DNA of 64,000 nt from the NCBI GenBank assembly GCA_016703125.1, contig JADJCR010000006.1:1-64000 (forward strand). Direction: 5' to 3'. The position numbers were made by a program, and so were the translations under genes. The DNA is from Micrococcales bacterium (lineage in GTDB: Bacteria > Actinomycetota > Actinomycetes > S36-B12 > UBA10799). Positions 36,422 to 44,777 of the stretch are shown piece after piece; the stretch's first letter is position 1; every line of letters starts with the position of its first letter. The notes under the pieces were generated by a model that made no database searches, was not told where the DNA came from, and worked only from the letters and a program-made list of their open reading frames with translations.

Positions 36422-36502
36422 GGGAGCCGTCCTGGTGGGATGTTCTGTCACACTGACCCACACGGACGGACTCCATTTCTGTTGACTGAGGAAAGTCGAG
36501 GT

Positions 36503-37768
36503 ATGCGCGTGCGACGACTGCTGCTGGCTTTCAGCGCGGCCGCTCTCGCCCTGTGGGCATTGCTCGGTGGCGCATCTGCAGCCTTCGCTGCGGGCGAGAC
36601 CATCGGCGGGGTGATCAAGTCCGGGACCGAGGGCTTGCCGGATGTGACGCTCAACGTCTCCAACGAAGCGGGCTTCACCGAGGACGCGACCACAGATGCC
36701 GACGGCAAGTGGCTGGTGGAGGTACCCGACGCCGGCACCTACACGGTGACCCTGGACACGGCGACGCTTCCCGAAGGTGTGGCGCTGACCAACGCCGAGC
36801 GCACCTCTGCGGAGGTCACTGTCGGTCCTGGCCAGTCGAAATCCGTTCTGTTCCCCACCGGTGAGGCCCGCGTGGCGTCGGAATCGACCCTCGACCGGGC
36901 CCTGCAGTTGATCACCGACGGCTTCATCCTCGGTCTGTCGATCGCTCTGGCTGCGGTGGGCCTGAGCCTGATCTTCGGGACCACCGGGCTGACCAACTTC
37001 TCCCATGGCGAACTGGTGACCTTCGGGGCCCTGATGGCGTATTTCTTCAACAATCTGCTGGGGCTGCCCTTCGTCGTGGCCGCCATCGGCGCCGTTGCAG
37101 CCGGGGCGCTGTTCGGCTACCTGCAGGACCGGTTCTTCTGGCGCTGGCTGCGCAAGCGCGGGACCGGGCTGATCGCCATGCTCGTGATCTCGATCGGTCT
37201 GGGCATCCTGCTCCGGTACGTGTACCTGTTCTTCTTCGGCGGCAGCACGCGGCAGTACGCGTCGTACGCCGGGCAAGCCGGCCTGGTCATCGGCCCTGTC
37301 GACATCACCCCGAAGGCCCTGATCGGGGCCATCGTGGCGATCGTGGTGCTCATCGCTACGGTCCTGTGGCTGCGGCTGACTCGGGTCGGCAAGGCATCAC
37401 GCGCGATCGCCGACAACCCGGCCCTGGCATCCGCATCGGGCATCGACGTGAACCGGGTCATCTCCGTGATCTGGATGGCGGGCGCGGGGCTCGCAGCGCT
37501 GGCCGGCATCATCTACAGCCTCTCCCTGGGCGTGAACTGGATCGAAGGTTTCCAGTTGCTCCTACTCATCTTCGCCGGTGTCACGCTGGGCGGGCTGGGA
37601 ACTGCGACGGGCGCCATCGTCGGTTCGCTGATCGTGGGCACCATGATCCAGCTGTCCACCCTGGTGATCCCGTCGGAGTTGAAGAACGTGGGCGCACTGG
37701 CCGTATTGATCGTGATCCTGATGATCAGACCGCAGGGCATCATGGGCCGCAGCGAGAGGATCGGGTGA
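36503..37768 (+). CDS. livH: Branched-chain amino-acid-type ABC transporter permease LivH with an N-terminal exported domain
   Basis: 421 residues. Residues 1-31 form a signal peptide (LLLAFSAAALALWALLGGASAAFAAG). Residues about 32-125 are a beta-sandwich of carboxypeptidase-regulatory type (GGVIKSGTEGLPDVTLNVSN, TDADGKWLVEVPDAGTYTVTLD). The permease follows from about residue 140: FILGLSIALAAVGLSLIFGTTGLTNFSHGELVTFGA, and GVTLGGLGTATGAIVGSLIVG in the last third, typical LivH/BPD_transp_2. The added exported domain is unusual for this family. First of four genes livH-livM-livG-livF on one transcript; gap to livM is 4 bp. Confidence 0.88.
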   Translation: MRVRRLLLAFSAAALALWALLGGASAAFAAGETIGGVIKSGTEGLPDVTLNVSNEAGFTEDATTDADGKWLVEVPDAGTYTVTLDTATLPEGVALTNAERTSAEVTVGPGQSKSVLFPTGEARVASESTLDRALQLITDGFILGLSIALAAVGLSLIFGTTGLTNFSHGELVTFGALMAYFFNNLLGLPFVVAAIGAVAAGALFGYLQDRFFWRWLRKRGTGLIAMLVISIGLGILLRYVYLFFFGGSTRQYASYAGQAGLVIGPVDITPKALIGAIVAIVVLIATVLWLRLTRVGKASRAIADNPALASASGIDVNRVISVIWMAGAGLAALAGIIYSLSLGVNWIEGFQLLLLIFAGVTLGGLGTATGAIVGSLIVGTMIQLSTLVIPSELKNVGALAVLIVILMIRPQGIMGRSERIG

Positions 37769-37772
37769 CGCC

Positions 37773-38756
37773 ATGGATTGGGGAAACGTCTTCAGCCAGG
37801 CCCTCACGCAGGGGATCGGCATCCAGGCCGTCATCTTCGCGCTCGCGGCCATCGGCCTCAACGTGCAGTTCGGGTACACCGGTCTGCTGAACTTCGGCCA
37901 AGCCGGCTTCCTGGCCGTCGCGGCCTACGGCCTGGGGGTGTCCATCGCCTACGCCGGCTGGAGCCTGTGGGTGGGCCTCCTGGTGGGCATCGCCGCAGCG
38001 GTCCTGCTGGCGCTGCTGCTCGGTGTCCCGACCCTGCGGTTGCGGGCTGACTACTTGGCCATCGTGACGATCGCGGCCGCGGAAATCCTGCGACTTGTGT
38101 TCCGGTCCGTGACCTTCGACCCGGTGTTCGGCGGATCCGATGGCATCAACCGCTTCGCCGACGACTTCTACACCATCAACCCGTACTCGGGGCCATTGAG
38201 CCTGGGGCCGGCGACGTTCAGTGAGAACGACGCGTGGATCGTGACGGTCGGGTGGGTCCTCGTGGTCATCATGTCGATCCTGGTGTTCCTGCTGATGCGC
38301 TCACCCTGGGGCCGGGTGATCAAGGCCATCCGCGAGGATGAGGACGCGGTGCGGTCACTGGGCAAGAGCGTCTACTCCTACAAACTGCAGGCACTGATCA
38401 TCGGTGGCGTGATGGGCTGCTTCGGCGGGTTCATCGCAGCCATCGCCTTCCAGTCCATCCAGCCCGACTACTACAGCACGGACCTCACCTTCTTCGCGTA
38501 CGCCGTGCTCATCCTCGGTGGCGCCGCCCGGGTGCTCGGACCGATCGTCGGGTCGGTGGTGTTCTGGTTCCTGCTGGTGTTCATTGACGGCGCCTTGGCG
38601 GGGCTCGTCTCCAGCGGCACGATCGATTTCATCCGCAGCGACCAGGTCGGCCAGATCCGTTACTGGATCCTGGGCCTGAGCCTCATGCTCTTGATGATCT
38701 ACCGCCCGCAGGGGATCCTGGGCGACAAGAAGGAGTTGAGTCTCGATGCCCGATGA
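37773..38756 (+). CDS. livM: Branched-chain amino-acid-type ABC transporter permease LivM
   Basis: 327 residues, about nine transmembrane helices. Family motifs: ALAAIGLNVQFGYTGLLNFGQAGFLAVAAYG near the N-terminus, LRLRADYLAIVTIAAAEILRLV, the EAA-like loop SPWGRVIKAIREDEDAVRSLGKSV that contacts the ATPases, and GGAARVLGPIVGSVV. Pairs with LivH to form the channel. Start ATG 37773 is 4 bp after livH; its last 11 bp overlap livG. Confidence 0.93.
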   Translation: MDWGNVFSQALTQGIGIQAVIFALAAIGLNVQFGYTGLLNFGQAGFLAVAAYGLGVSIAYAGWSLWVGLLVGIAAAVLLALLLGVPTLRLRADYLAIVTIAAAEILRLVFRSVTFDPVFGGSDGINRFADDFYTINPYSGPLSLGPATFSENDAWIVTVGWVLVVIMSILVFLLMRSPWGRVIKAIREDEDAVRSLGKSVYSYKLQALIIGGVMGCFGGFIAAIAFQSIQPDYYSTDLTFFAYAVLILGGAARVLGPIVGSVVFWFLLVFIDGALAGLVSSGTIDFIRSDQVGQIRYWILGLSLMLLMIYRPQGILGDKKELSLDAR

Positions 38757-39630
38757 CCTCCGGCACCTCGTCGATGCGCTCAAGGACGTTCCTCACGAGC
38801 CGGGCGTGGCCAAGCCCGACCCCATCCTCGTCGTGGACGCCGTGCAGCGTCACTTCGGTGGCCTGGTCGCCGTGGACGTCGATCACGTAGAGGTCCAGCG
38901 CGGCACGATCACCGCGCTCATCGGCCCCAACGGTGCGGGCAAGACGACGTTCTTCAACCTGCTGACCGGCTTCGACCGGCCCAACCACGGCAGGTGGACC
39001 TTCGAGGGCCGCCAGTTGGCAGGGGTGCGGCCGCACAAGGTCGCGAAGTTCGGCATGGTGCGCACCTTCCAACTCACGAAGGCGCTGAGCCGTCTGACGG
39101 TGATGGAGAACATGCGGCTCGGGGCACAGCATCAGCGCGGCGAGAAACTCTTCGCGTCGTTCTTCCCCTTCCTCTGGCGCGCGCAGGAGGATGAGATCTC
39201 GGAGAGAGCTCTGCGACTTCTGGAGAGTTTCAACCTCGCACCCAAACAGGATGATCTTGCGGGCTCCCTGTCCGGTGGCCAGCGCAAGTTGCTGGAAATG
39301 GCACGGGCGCTGATGGTCGAACCCGACATGGTGATGCTCGACGAGCCCATGGCCGGGGTCAACCCGGCATTGACGCAGAGCCTGCTCGACCACATCCGGC
39401 AGGTGCGTGCGGCCGGGACCACCGTGCTGTTCGTGGAGCATGACATGGACATGGTCCGCGACATCAGCGACTGGGTCATCGTCATGAGCCAGGGGAAGGT
39501 GATCGCAGAAGGCCCGCCGCACGACGTCATGGGCGACGATGCGGTCATCGACGCCTACCTGGGCACCCACCACGACAAGCCGCTCACGGATTCCGGGGTC
39601 GCCCTCACCGCCCAGACCGAGGAGGCCTGA
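38746..39630 (+). CDS. livG: ABC transporter ATP-binding protein LivG
   Basis: 294 residues. ATPase of the transporter: Walker A GPNGAGKTTFFN near residue 63, Q-loop region VRTFQLTKALSRLTVMENMRLG, signature LSGGQRKLLEMARAL, Walker B MVMLDEPMAGVNP and H-loop FVEHDMD. A 30-residue polar N-terminal extension (MPDDLRHLVDALKDV) precedes the ATPase fold and is encoded partly across the livM overlap. The stop overlaps the livF start by one base (TGATG), so they are coupled. Confidence 0.94.
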   Translation: MPDDLRHLVDALKDVPHEPGVAKPDPILVVDAVQRHFGGLVAVDVDHVEVQRGTITALIGPNGAGKTTFFNLLTGFDRPNHGRWTFEGRQLAGVRPHKVAKFGMVRTFQLTKALSRLTVMENMRLGAQHQRGEKLFASFFPFLWRAQEDEISERALRLLESFNLAPKQDDLAGSLSGGQRKLLEMARALMVEPDMVMLDEPMAGVNPALTQSLLDHIRQVRAAGTTVLFVEHDMDMVRDISDWVIVMSQGKVIAEGPPHDVMGDDAVIDAYLGTHHDKPLTDSGVALTAQTEEA

Positions 39631-40400
39631 TGACCGGCACCACGATCGAAGGCCGCGACGTGCACGTGGCGGCGGCCGAGGGCGCGCTGGTCCGCATCGA
39701 CGACGTGATCGCCGGGTACTTCCCCGGCGTCAACATCCTCAACGGCTGCGACCTGTACGCCCAACGCGGCGAGCTCGTCGGCATCATCGGTCCGAACGGC
39801 GCCGGCAAGTCCACGCTCCTGAAGTCCTTGTTCGGGCTGGTGAAGGTGCGCAGCGGGAAGGTGACGTTCGACGACAAGGACATCACGAACAAGCGCGCCG
39901 ACCGACTCGTGAGCATGGGAATCGGCTTCGTGCCGCAGAACAACAACGTGTTCCCGTCGCTGACCATCGAGGAGAACCTGCAGATGGGGGCCTACCAGGA
40001 ACCCAAGGCCTTCCACCGCCGGTTCGACGAGGTGGCCGGGCTCTTCCCTGCACTGCGCGACCGCCGTAAACAGCGCGCCGGTTCGCTGTCCGGCGGCGAG
40101 CGCCAGATGGTGGCGATGGCCCGCGCCCTGATGATGGAGCCCAAGGTGTTGCTGCTCGACGAGCCATCGGCGGGCCTGTCCCCGGCGCTGACCGACGAGG
40201 CGTTCGTGCGGGTCAAGGACATCAACAAGACCGGCGTCACCGTGATCATGGTCGAGCAGAACGCGCGGCGCTGCCTGCAGATCTGCGACCGTGCCTACGT
40301 GCTCGACCAGGGGCGCAACGCCTACACCGGCACTGGCAGGGCACTGGCCAACGACCCCAAGGTGGTCGAGTTGTACCTGGGGACCCTGGCCAAGGTCTGA
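39630..40400 (+). CDS. livF: ABC transporter ATP-binding protein LivF
   Basis: 256 residues. Second ATPase: Walker A GPNGAGKSTLLKS, Q-loop FVPQNNNVFPSLTIEENLQMGA, signature LSGGERQMVAMARAL, Walker B VLLLDEPSAGLSP, and H-loop variant VEQNARRCL, all as in LivF. Ends 170 bp from the end of the convergent livJ with a terminator hairpin between. Confidence 0.94.
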   Translation: MTGTTIEGRDVHVAAAEGALVRIDDVIAGYFPGVNILNGCDLYAQRGELVGIIGPNGAGKSTLLKSLFGLVKVRSGKVTFDDKDITNKRADRLVSMGIGFVPQNNNVFPSLTIEENLQMGAYQEPKAFHRRFDEVAGLFPALRDRRKQRAGSLSGGERQMVAMARALMMEPKVLLLDEPSAGLSPALTDEAFVRVKDINKTGVTVIMVEQNARRCLQICDRAYVLDQGRNAYTGTGRALANDPKVVELYLGTLAKV

Positions 40401-40524
40401 CGCCCCGGCCTCCTGCGCGGTCAGGTCTGGCCAGCAGCGGGTCCCGGAAAAGCCAGATGGTGACCGCGCGTCCACCGGAGGCCTCTGGCCGCACTCCCAG
40501 CCCGTGCGTGTCCCCTTAACGCGA

Positions 40525-40556
40525 CGGTGCCCGTCCCCCGGAGGGGACGGGCACCG
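40525..40556. terminator. Hairpin terminator between convergent livF and livJ
   Basis: Perfect 14-bp arms (CGGTGCCCGTCCCC and its complement, 40,525-40,538 and 40,543-40,556) with a four-base CGGA loop. It lies 17 bp after the livJ stop and 125 bp after the livF stop and could serve both. No T tract. The remaining 120 bp next to livF show no other feature. Confidence 0.8.
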
Positions 40557-40572
40557 TGCGTTGTGAACCGGA

Positions 40573-41859
40573 TCAGCCCTGCGAGGCGTCCGGAACGTCA
40601 CCTTCCTCGGAACCCGTCCGGGTGTAGGTGTTGTCGGCACCGTAGGTGTAGACACCCATGACGGCCTTGCTCGGGTCACCCACGTCGTTCAGGTCGATCG
40701 GGCCGGACTTGCCGTCGTAGTCGATGTCCTTGCCCTCCTTCAGCAGATCGAGGCACTGCTGGTAGCTGGTGCACTTCTCACCCTCAGCGGAAACCTGCTT
40801 GATGTTGTCACCGATCGCCAGACCGCTGTCGTTGCCGGCGGCCTGGGCGGCCAGGGCGATGATGATCGTGGCGTCGTAGGCCTCAGGGGCGTAGGAGAAG
40901 TCCTTGAGGTCGGGGTTGATCGCCTTCAGTTCGGCCTGGAAGTCCGCACTCGCCTCGGCGCCCGGCAGGGTGCCCTGCGTGCCCTCCATGGAGCCCTTCG
41001 GCAGGTCCTTGTACAGGGTGTTGGACAGGTTGCCGTCCACCAGGTACAGCGGAACCTTGTCCGGGCCGATGCCCTGCTTGATCATCTCCTGCACGATCTT
41101 GCTCGACTCGTCGAACCCGATCAGGACCACGGCTTCGGGGTTCGAGGCCTTGGCCTCGGACACCTCAGCTTCGTACGACGCCGCCTTGGGGTCGTAGATC
41201 TGCTTGGACGAAACGGTGCCACCGGCAGCGGTGAACGCCTTCTCGACGTTGTACGCCAAGCCTGTGCCGTAGGCGTCGTCGAGCGCCAGGATCGCGGCGG
41301 TGGTGTTGCCGTCGCCGGCGACGAGGTCACCGAGGACCTGGCCCTGGAAGGTGTCCGGCGGGGCGGTGCGGGCGTACAGACCCTTGTCCGGGTACGTCGA
41401 GAACTCCGGCGAGGTGTTCGCCGGGGAGACCTGCTGCACACCCGCGCTGGTGATCTTGTCGATGACGGTCAGCGACACTGCGCTGGAGGCGGCACCGATG
41501 ATGGCGTCCACGCCCTGCGACAACTGCCGGTCGACGGTCTGCGACGCGATGTTGGTCGAGGTGTCACCGGAGTCGCCCACGACGGACTCGACCGGTTGGT
41601 CGTTCACGCCTCCGGCGTCGTTGATCTCCTGGACGGCCAGATCGACACCAGCGAACTCGGGCGGTCCGAGGAATGCCAGCGACCCCGTCTGCGGCAGCAG
41701 GGTGCCGATCTTCAGGGTGCCGTCGCCCTGGGCGGCGGAAGACTCTGCGGACGGGCTTGCGGAGGACTCTGTCGAGCCGGAGTCGCTGCTGCACCCAGCC
41801 AGCGCCAGGCTCGCAGCACCCACCACCACAAGCGACCGCAGAATGATCGGTCGGGACAT
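40573..41859 (-). CDS. livJ: Branched-chain amino-acid-type ABC transporter substrate-binding lipoprotein
   Basis: 428 residues. The N-terminus has a lipoprotein signal (SLALAGCSSDSG), then a Ser-rich linker and a Peripla_BP_6 domain: KIGTLLPQTGSLAFLGPPEFAGVDLAVQEINDAGGV, IGAASSAVSLTVIDKI, ARTAPPDTFQG, GFDESSKIVQEMIKQG. The length and opening match LivJ-type receptors. Amino acid, amide or urea substrates are possible; the sequence does not tell. It is the binding protein for LivHMGF, but transcribed from its own promoter on the opposite strand. Start ATG 41859 was preferred over 41,940 because the signal peptide begins there. Confidence 0.9.
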   Translation of the reverse strand: MSRPIILRSLVVVGAASLALAGCSSDSGSTESSASPSAESSAAQGDGTLKIGTLLPQTGSLAFLGPPEFAGVDLAVQEINDAGGVNDQPVESVVGDSGDTSTNIASQTVDRQLSQGVDAIIGAASSAVSLTVIDKITSAGVQQVSPANTSPEFSTYPDKGLYARTAPPDTFQGQVLGDLVAGDGNTTAAILALDDAYGTGLAYNVEKAFTAAGGTVSSKQIYDPKAASYEAEVSEAKASNPEAVVLIGFDESSKIVQEMIKQGIGPDKVPLYLVDGNLSNTLYKDLPKGSMEGTQGTLPGAEASADFQAELKAINPDLKDFSYAPEAYDATIIIALAAQAAGNDSGLAIGDNIKQVSAEGEKCTSYQQCLDLLKEGKDIDYDGKSGPIDLNDVGDPSKAVMGVYTYGADNTYTRTGSEEGDVPDASQG

Positions 41860-41881
41860 ATACCTGCCCTTGTGCGTAGTT

Positions 41882-41904
41882 TTCGGTGCGACTGTCGCAC
41901 CGAA
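41882..41904. promoter_or_regulatory. 23-bp perfect palindrome in the livJ leader, candidate operator
   Basis: Arms TTCGGTGCGAC and GTCGCACCGAA (11 bp each) around one central base. It lies just downstream of the predicted livJ transcription start and ends 22 nt before the ATG. It could bind a dimeric repressor or form a short leader hairpin. Confidence 0.6.
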
Positions 41905-41912
41905 TGGAGTAC

Positions 41913-41940
41913 ACCTTACGGACATTCGACCCATAGACAA
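41913..41940 (-). promoter_or_regulatory. livJ promoter
   Basis: TTGTCT (41,935-41,940) and TAAGGT (41,913-41,918) separated by 16 bp. The start point would fall near 41,906, directly at the edge of the palindrome. Confidence 0.45.
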
Positions 41941-41982
41941 ACCATCTCGGGCACATGTTGCCGATCCGTGACAGCCGTCGCT

Positions 41983-42561
41983 TCAGGAATCGGCGCTCAG
42001 CATCTTCCGGGCCACCTCCACCAGCGGCAGTCGCTGGTCCATCGCTGCCCTTCGCAGCCACGTGTAGGCCTCGTCCTCGCTGACGCCCAGGCGTTCCTGC
42101 ACGATTCCACGTGCCCTTTCGATGGTCTTCCGGTCCGCCAGGCTCTGCTCGAGTTCGCGGGCCCGTAGCTGTTCGTCGCGCAGTTGGCGGTAGCGCTGCC
42201 ACGCCACCATCAGCGCAGCCCGGAGTTCGTCCGGCTGGAACGGCTTCACCAGGTAGCCCATGGCTCCGGCGGCGACGGCGCGCTGGATGAGTTCCGGCTG
42301 GCTGAACGCGGTCAGCATCACCACGGCCGTCGTGTTCAGGGCGATGATCTCGGAGGCCGCAGCCAAGCCGTCCATGTCGGGCATCTTGATGTCCAGGAGG
42401 GCCACCTGCGGTGCGTGCAGTTGCGTCTGGTGCACCGCGGAGCGGCCGTCGCCCACAGCTGCCACGACCGCGAACCCGAGTTCCTGCAGGGTCTCCACAA
42501 GATCCATGCGGATGAGGGCTTCGTCCTCGGCCACCAGCACTCGCAGCGGATCCTGGGTCAT
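41983..42561 (-). CDS. pdtaR: ANTAR-domain response regulator (PdtaR-like)
   Basis: 192 residues. Receiver domain first: acidic pocket VAEDEALIRMD, phospho-acceptor Asp57 in LLDIKMPDMDG, Thr in VMLTAFS and Lys in YLVKPF. The ANTAR RNA-binding domain follows (about 130-190): LADRKTIERARGIVQERLGVSEDEAYTWLRRAAMD with the conserved Ala and Arg spacing. ANTAR regulators bind paired hairpins in leaders and prevent termination. M. tuberculosis Rv1626 (PdtaR), also near polA and rpsA, is the likely ortholog. Start ATG 42561 (MTQDPLRV) preceded by GAGGA. No histidine kinase gene is adjacent. Confidence 0.92.
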   Translation of the reverse strand: MTQDPLRVLVAEDEALIRMDLVETLQELGFAVVAAVGDGRSAVHQTQLHAPQVALLDIKMPDMDGLAAASEIIALNTTAVVMLTAFSQPELIQRAVAAGAMGYLVKPFQPDELRAALMVAWQRYRQLRDEQLRARELEQSLADRKTIERARGIVQERLGVSEDEAYTWLRRAAMDQRLPLVEVARKMLSADS

Positions 42562-42621
42562 GGCGTGTCCTCGTCCCGTCGTCGTCGAGTTGTCGGGCCG
42601 CCGATACCATGGACTCCGCAC

Positions 42622-42695
42622 GCCCTCGTAGACCAACCGGCAGAGTCACAGGCCTCAAAATCCTGGCAGTGTGGGTTCGAATCCCACCGAGGGCA
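42622..42695 (+). tRNA. tRNA-Leu (anticodon CAA)
   Basis: 74 nt fold as a cloverleaf: acceptor GCCCTCG with CGAGGGC, discriminator A, T arm GTGGG-TTCGAAT-CCCAC, and anticodon loop CTCAAAA giving CAA for UUG codons. The variable region is only about five bases instead of the long arm typical of tRNA-Leu, a form I recall for this isoacceptor in actinobacteria. One mismatch closes the anticodon stem and the D stem is short. The 3' CCA is not encoded. It is the only plus-strand gene between the ANTAR regulator and nusB. Confidence 0.88.
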
Positions 42696-42709
42696 CACCG
42701 ACACGGGTA

Positions 42710-43123
42710 TTACTCCCCCAGCGTGATCCGTGGCTTCACCGACTGCACGCGCGCCAGCACGCCGTTGATGTACCGCCCGGACTCATCGGTCGACAGATCG
42801 TTGGCCAGTTGCACCGCCTCCGCAAGTGCCACCGCGTCGGGGACGTCCCCCCACAGGATCTCCCAGGTTCCCACCCGCAGGATGGCCCGGTCGACGGCCG
42901 GCATCCGGTCCAGCGTCCAGCCCTGGGCATAGGTGGACACTGTCTCGTCGATCTGCTCGGCGTGCGCAGCCGTCCCGCGCACGATCTGCTCGGTGTATTC
43001 GTTGACCTCCGCCTGCATCCGGGAGGCCAGCGACTCCAGCGCCTGCTGTGCGGTCTGCTGGCGCAGGTCCATCTCGTACAGGACCTCCACCGCCCGGCGG
43101 CGGGCCTTGCTGCGTGCGGACAC
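42710..43123 (-). CDS. nusB: Transcription antitermination factor NusB
   Basis: 137 residues. The all-helical NusB signature is clear: SKARRRAVEVLYEMDLR at the N-terminus (boxA RNA-binding helix) and AVDRAILRVGTWEILWGDVPDAVALAEAVQLANDLSTDESGRYINGVL covering the family pattern. Acts with NusE (S10) at boxA to antiterminate rRNA transcription. The gene overlaps the efp stop at 43,123 by one base and is last in the aro-efp-nusB series; it ends 15 bp from the tRNA on the opposite strand. Confidence 0.96.
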   Translation of the reverse strand: MSARSKARRRAVEVLYEMDLRQQTAQQALESLASRMQAEVNEYTEQIVRGTAAHAEQIDETVSTYAQGWTLDRMPAVDRAILRVGTWEILWGDVPDAVALAEAVQLANDLSTDESGRYINGVLARVQSVKPRITLGE

Positions 43124-43686
43124 TAACCCGTCACGCGACCCAGGTACGACCCGTCGCGGGTGTCCACCTTGATCTTCGCGCCGGACTCGAGGAACAACGG
43201 CACATGGACCTCTGCACCGGTCTCGAGCCGAGCGGGCTTGGTCCCACCAGTGGACCGGTCGCCCTGCAGTCCGGGCTCGGTGTACTCGACGACCAGTTCG
43301 ACGCTGGCCGGAAGCTCGACGTACAAAGGCGTCCCGTCGTGCAGCGCGACGATCGCCTCCTGGTTCTCCAGCAGGTACTTCACTGCGTCACCGACGGTGA
43401 CGGCCGGGACCGGGATCTGGTCGTAAGTCGTGGCGTCCATGAAGATGAAGTCGTCGCCGTCGTTGTACAGGTAACTCATCGAGCGCTTGTCGACGTTGGC
43501 GGTCTCCACCTTCACACCGGCGTTGAAGGTCTTGTCCACGACTTTCCCGGACAGCACGTTCTTGACCTTGGTGCGCACGAAGGCACCACCCTTGCCGGGC
43601 TTGACGTGCTGGAACTCCACCACCGTCCATAGTTGCCCGTCGAGGTTGAGCACAAGGCCGTTCTTCAAGTCGTTGGTCGTCGCCAC
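43123..43686 (-). CDS. efp: Translation elongation factor P
   Basis: 187 residues, three beta-barrel domains. KPGKGGAFVRTKVKNVLSGKVVDKTFNAG holds the domain I loop with the conserved Lys that meets the peptidyl-transferase centre; VELVVEYTEPGLQGD is the domain II opening and TGAEVHVPLFLESGAKIKVDTRDGSYLGRV the C-terminal signature. Rescues ribosomes stalled at polyproline. Start GTG 43686 follows AGGAAG. In operon with pepQ (11-bp gap) and nusB, the mycobacterial Rv2533c-Rv2540c order. Confidence 0.97.
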   Translation of the reverse strand: MATTNDLKNGLVLNLDGQLWTVVEFQHVKPGKGGAFVRTKVKNVLSGKVVDKTFNAGVKVETANVDKRSMSYLYNDGDDFIFMDATTYDQIPVPAVTVGDAVKYLLENQEAIVALHDGTPLYVELPASVELVVEYTEPGLQGDRSTGGTKPARLETGAEVHVPLFLESGAKIKVDTRDGSYLGRVTG

Positions 43687-43697
43687 GTCGTTCTTCC

Positions 43698-44777
43698 TTA
43701 TCCAACCCTCGCGAGGGAGCGAGGGAAATCTGTGAGGATCTCCACGCCATCATCGAAGACGATCACGGTGTCCTCGATGCGTACCCCGCCCCGCCCGGGG
43801 AGGTAGATCCCGGGTTCCACCGTCAGCGGAACCCGTGCTTCCACTGTATTGGTGGAGGTCGGGCCGAGGAACGGCACCTCGTGGATCTGCAGACCGACTC
43901 CGTGCCCGAGTCCGTGCGGGTAGTGCTCCCCGAAGCCGGCCCCGACGATGACTTCGCGCGCCACACGGTCGACGTCCTGACACTGCGCACCAGGCGCGAG
44001 CGCGGCGATCCCGGCCCGTTGGGAGCGGGCCACCACGTCATGGATCTGTGCCTGCCACTGCTCGGGTTCGGCGGCGACGATGAAGGTGCGGGTGCAGTCA
44101 GCGTGATAGCCCTCGCAGCGCGCCCCGAAGTCGATCTTCAGCAAGTCGCCCGGCACGATCGGCCGATCGGTCGGCTGATGGTGCGGGATGGCACTGTGCG
44201 GGCCACCCGCGACGATCGAGTCGAAAGCCCGGTCCTCCGCGCCTTCGAGTCCCATCAGCAGTTCGAGGCGACGCGCGATCTCGACCTCAGCCATGCCCAC
44301 CTGGATCTCGTCGGTCAGTCGCTTCAGTGCCCGAACACTCATGGCACACGCATGTCGCACCAGGTCGAGCTCGTCTTCGTCCTTCACTGCCCGTAGGCCC
44401 GAGATGTCGACGTCCGTGGGCACCAGCTCGACCTCCGGCACGTCTTCGCCCGCCCGCCGCCACGCCGCCACCGGCACCGTCGCCGCGTCGAAGCCCACAG
44501 TGGCGAAGCCGCGCTCACCGGCCCCGGTCAGCAGGTCGGGGATCAGGCGTCGCGTGACGACGAGTTCCGCGTCGGGCGCTTCCTGTCCAGCCTGTACCCG
44601 GTAACGGCCGTCGGTGGCGAGCACCAGGGTGTCCGCCGTCACCAGCAATGCTGCGTTGGAGCCGGAGAACCCGCACAGGTAGCGCACGTCGGTCAGATCC
44701 GTGACCAGCAGCGCCTCGCAACCGGCGCGTGCCATGCGCTCACGCAGGAGGTCGCGCCGCCGGGGAAGCACGCTCAT
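43698..44777 (-). CDS. pepQ: M24 metallopeptidase (Xaa-Pro dipeptidase/aminopeptidase)
   Basis: 359 residues. N-terminal creatinase-like domain (LLVTDLTDVRYLCGFSGSNAALLV) and C-terminal pita-bread catalytic domain with all five metal ligands in KIDFGARCEGYHADCTRTF (two Asp), GLGHGVGLQIHEVP (His), VEPGIY (Glu) and RIEDTVIV (Glu). Cleaves Xaa-Pro bonds. The same frame is open to 45,038, but ATG 44777 (MSVLPRRRD) overlaps the aroQ stop by one base and matches family length. Position between aroQ and efp fits Rv2535c. Confidence 0.93.
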   Translation of the reverse strand: MSVLPRRRDLLRERMARAGCEALLVTDLTDVRYLCGFSGSNAALLVTADTLVLATDGRYRVQAGQEAPDAELVVTRRLIPDLLTGAGERGFATVGFDAATVPVAAWRRAGEDVPEVELVPTDVDISGLRAVKDEDELDLVRHACAMSVRALKRLTDEIQVGMAEVEIARRLELLMGLEGAEDRAFDSIVAGGPHSAIPHHQPTDRPIVPGDLLKIDFGARCEGYHADCTRTFIVAAEPEQWQAQIHDVVARSQRAGIAALAPGAQCQDVDRVAREVIVGAGFGEHYPHGLGHGVGLQIHEVPFLGPTSTNTVEARVPLTVEPGIYLPGRGGVRIEDTVIVFDDGVEILTDFPRSLARVG

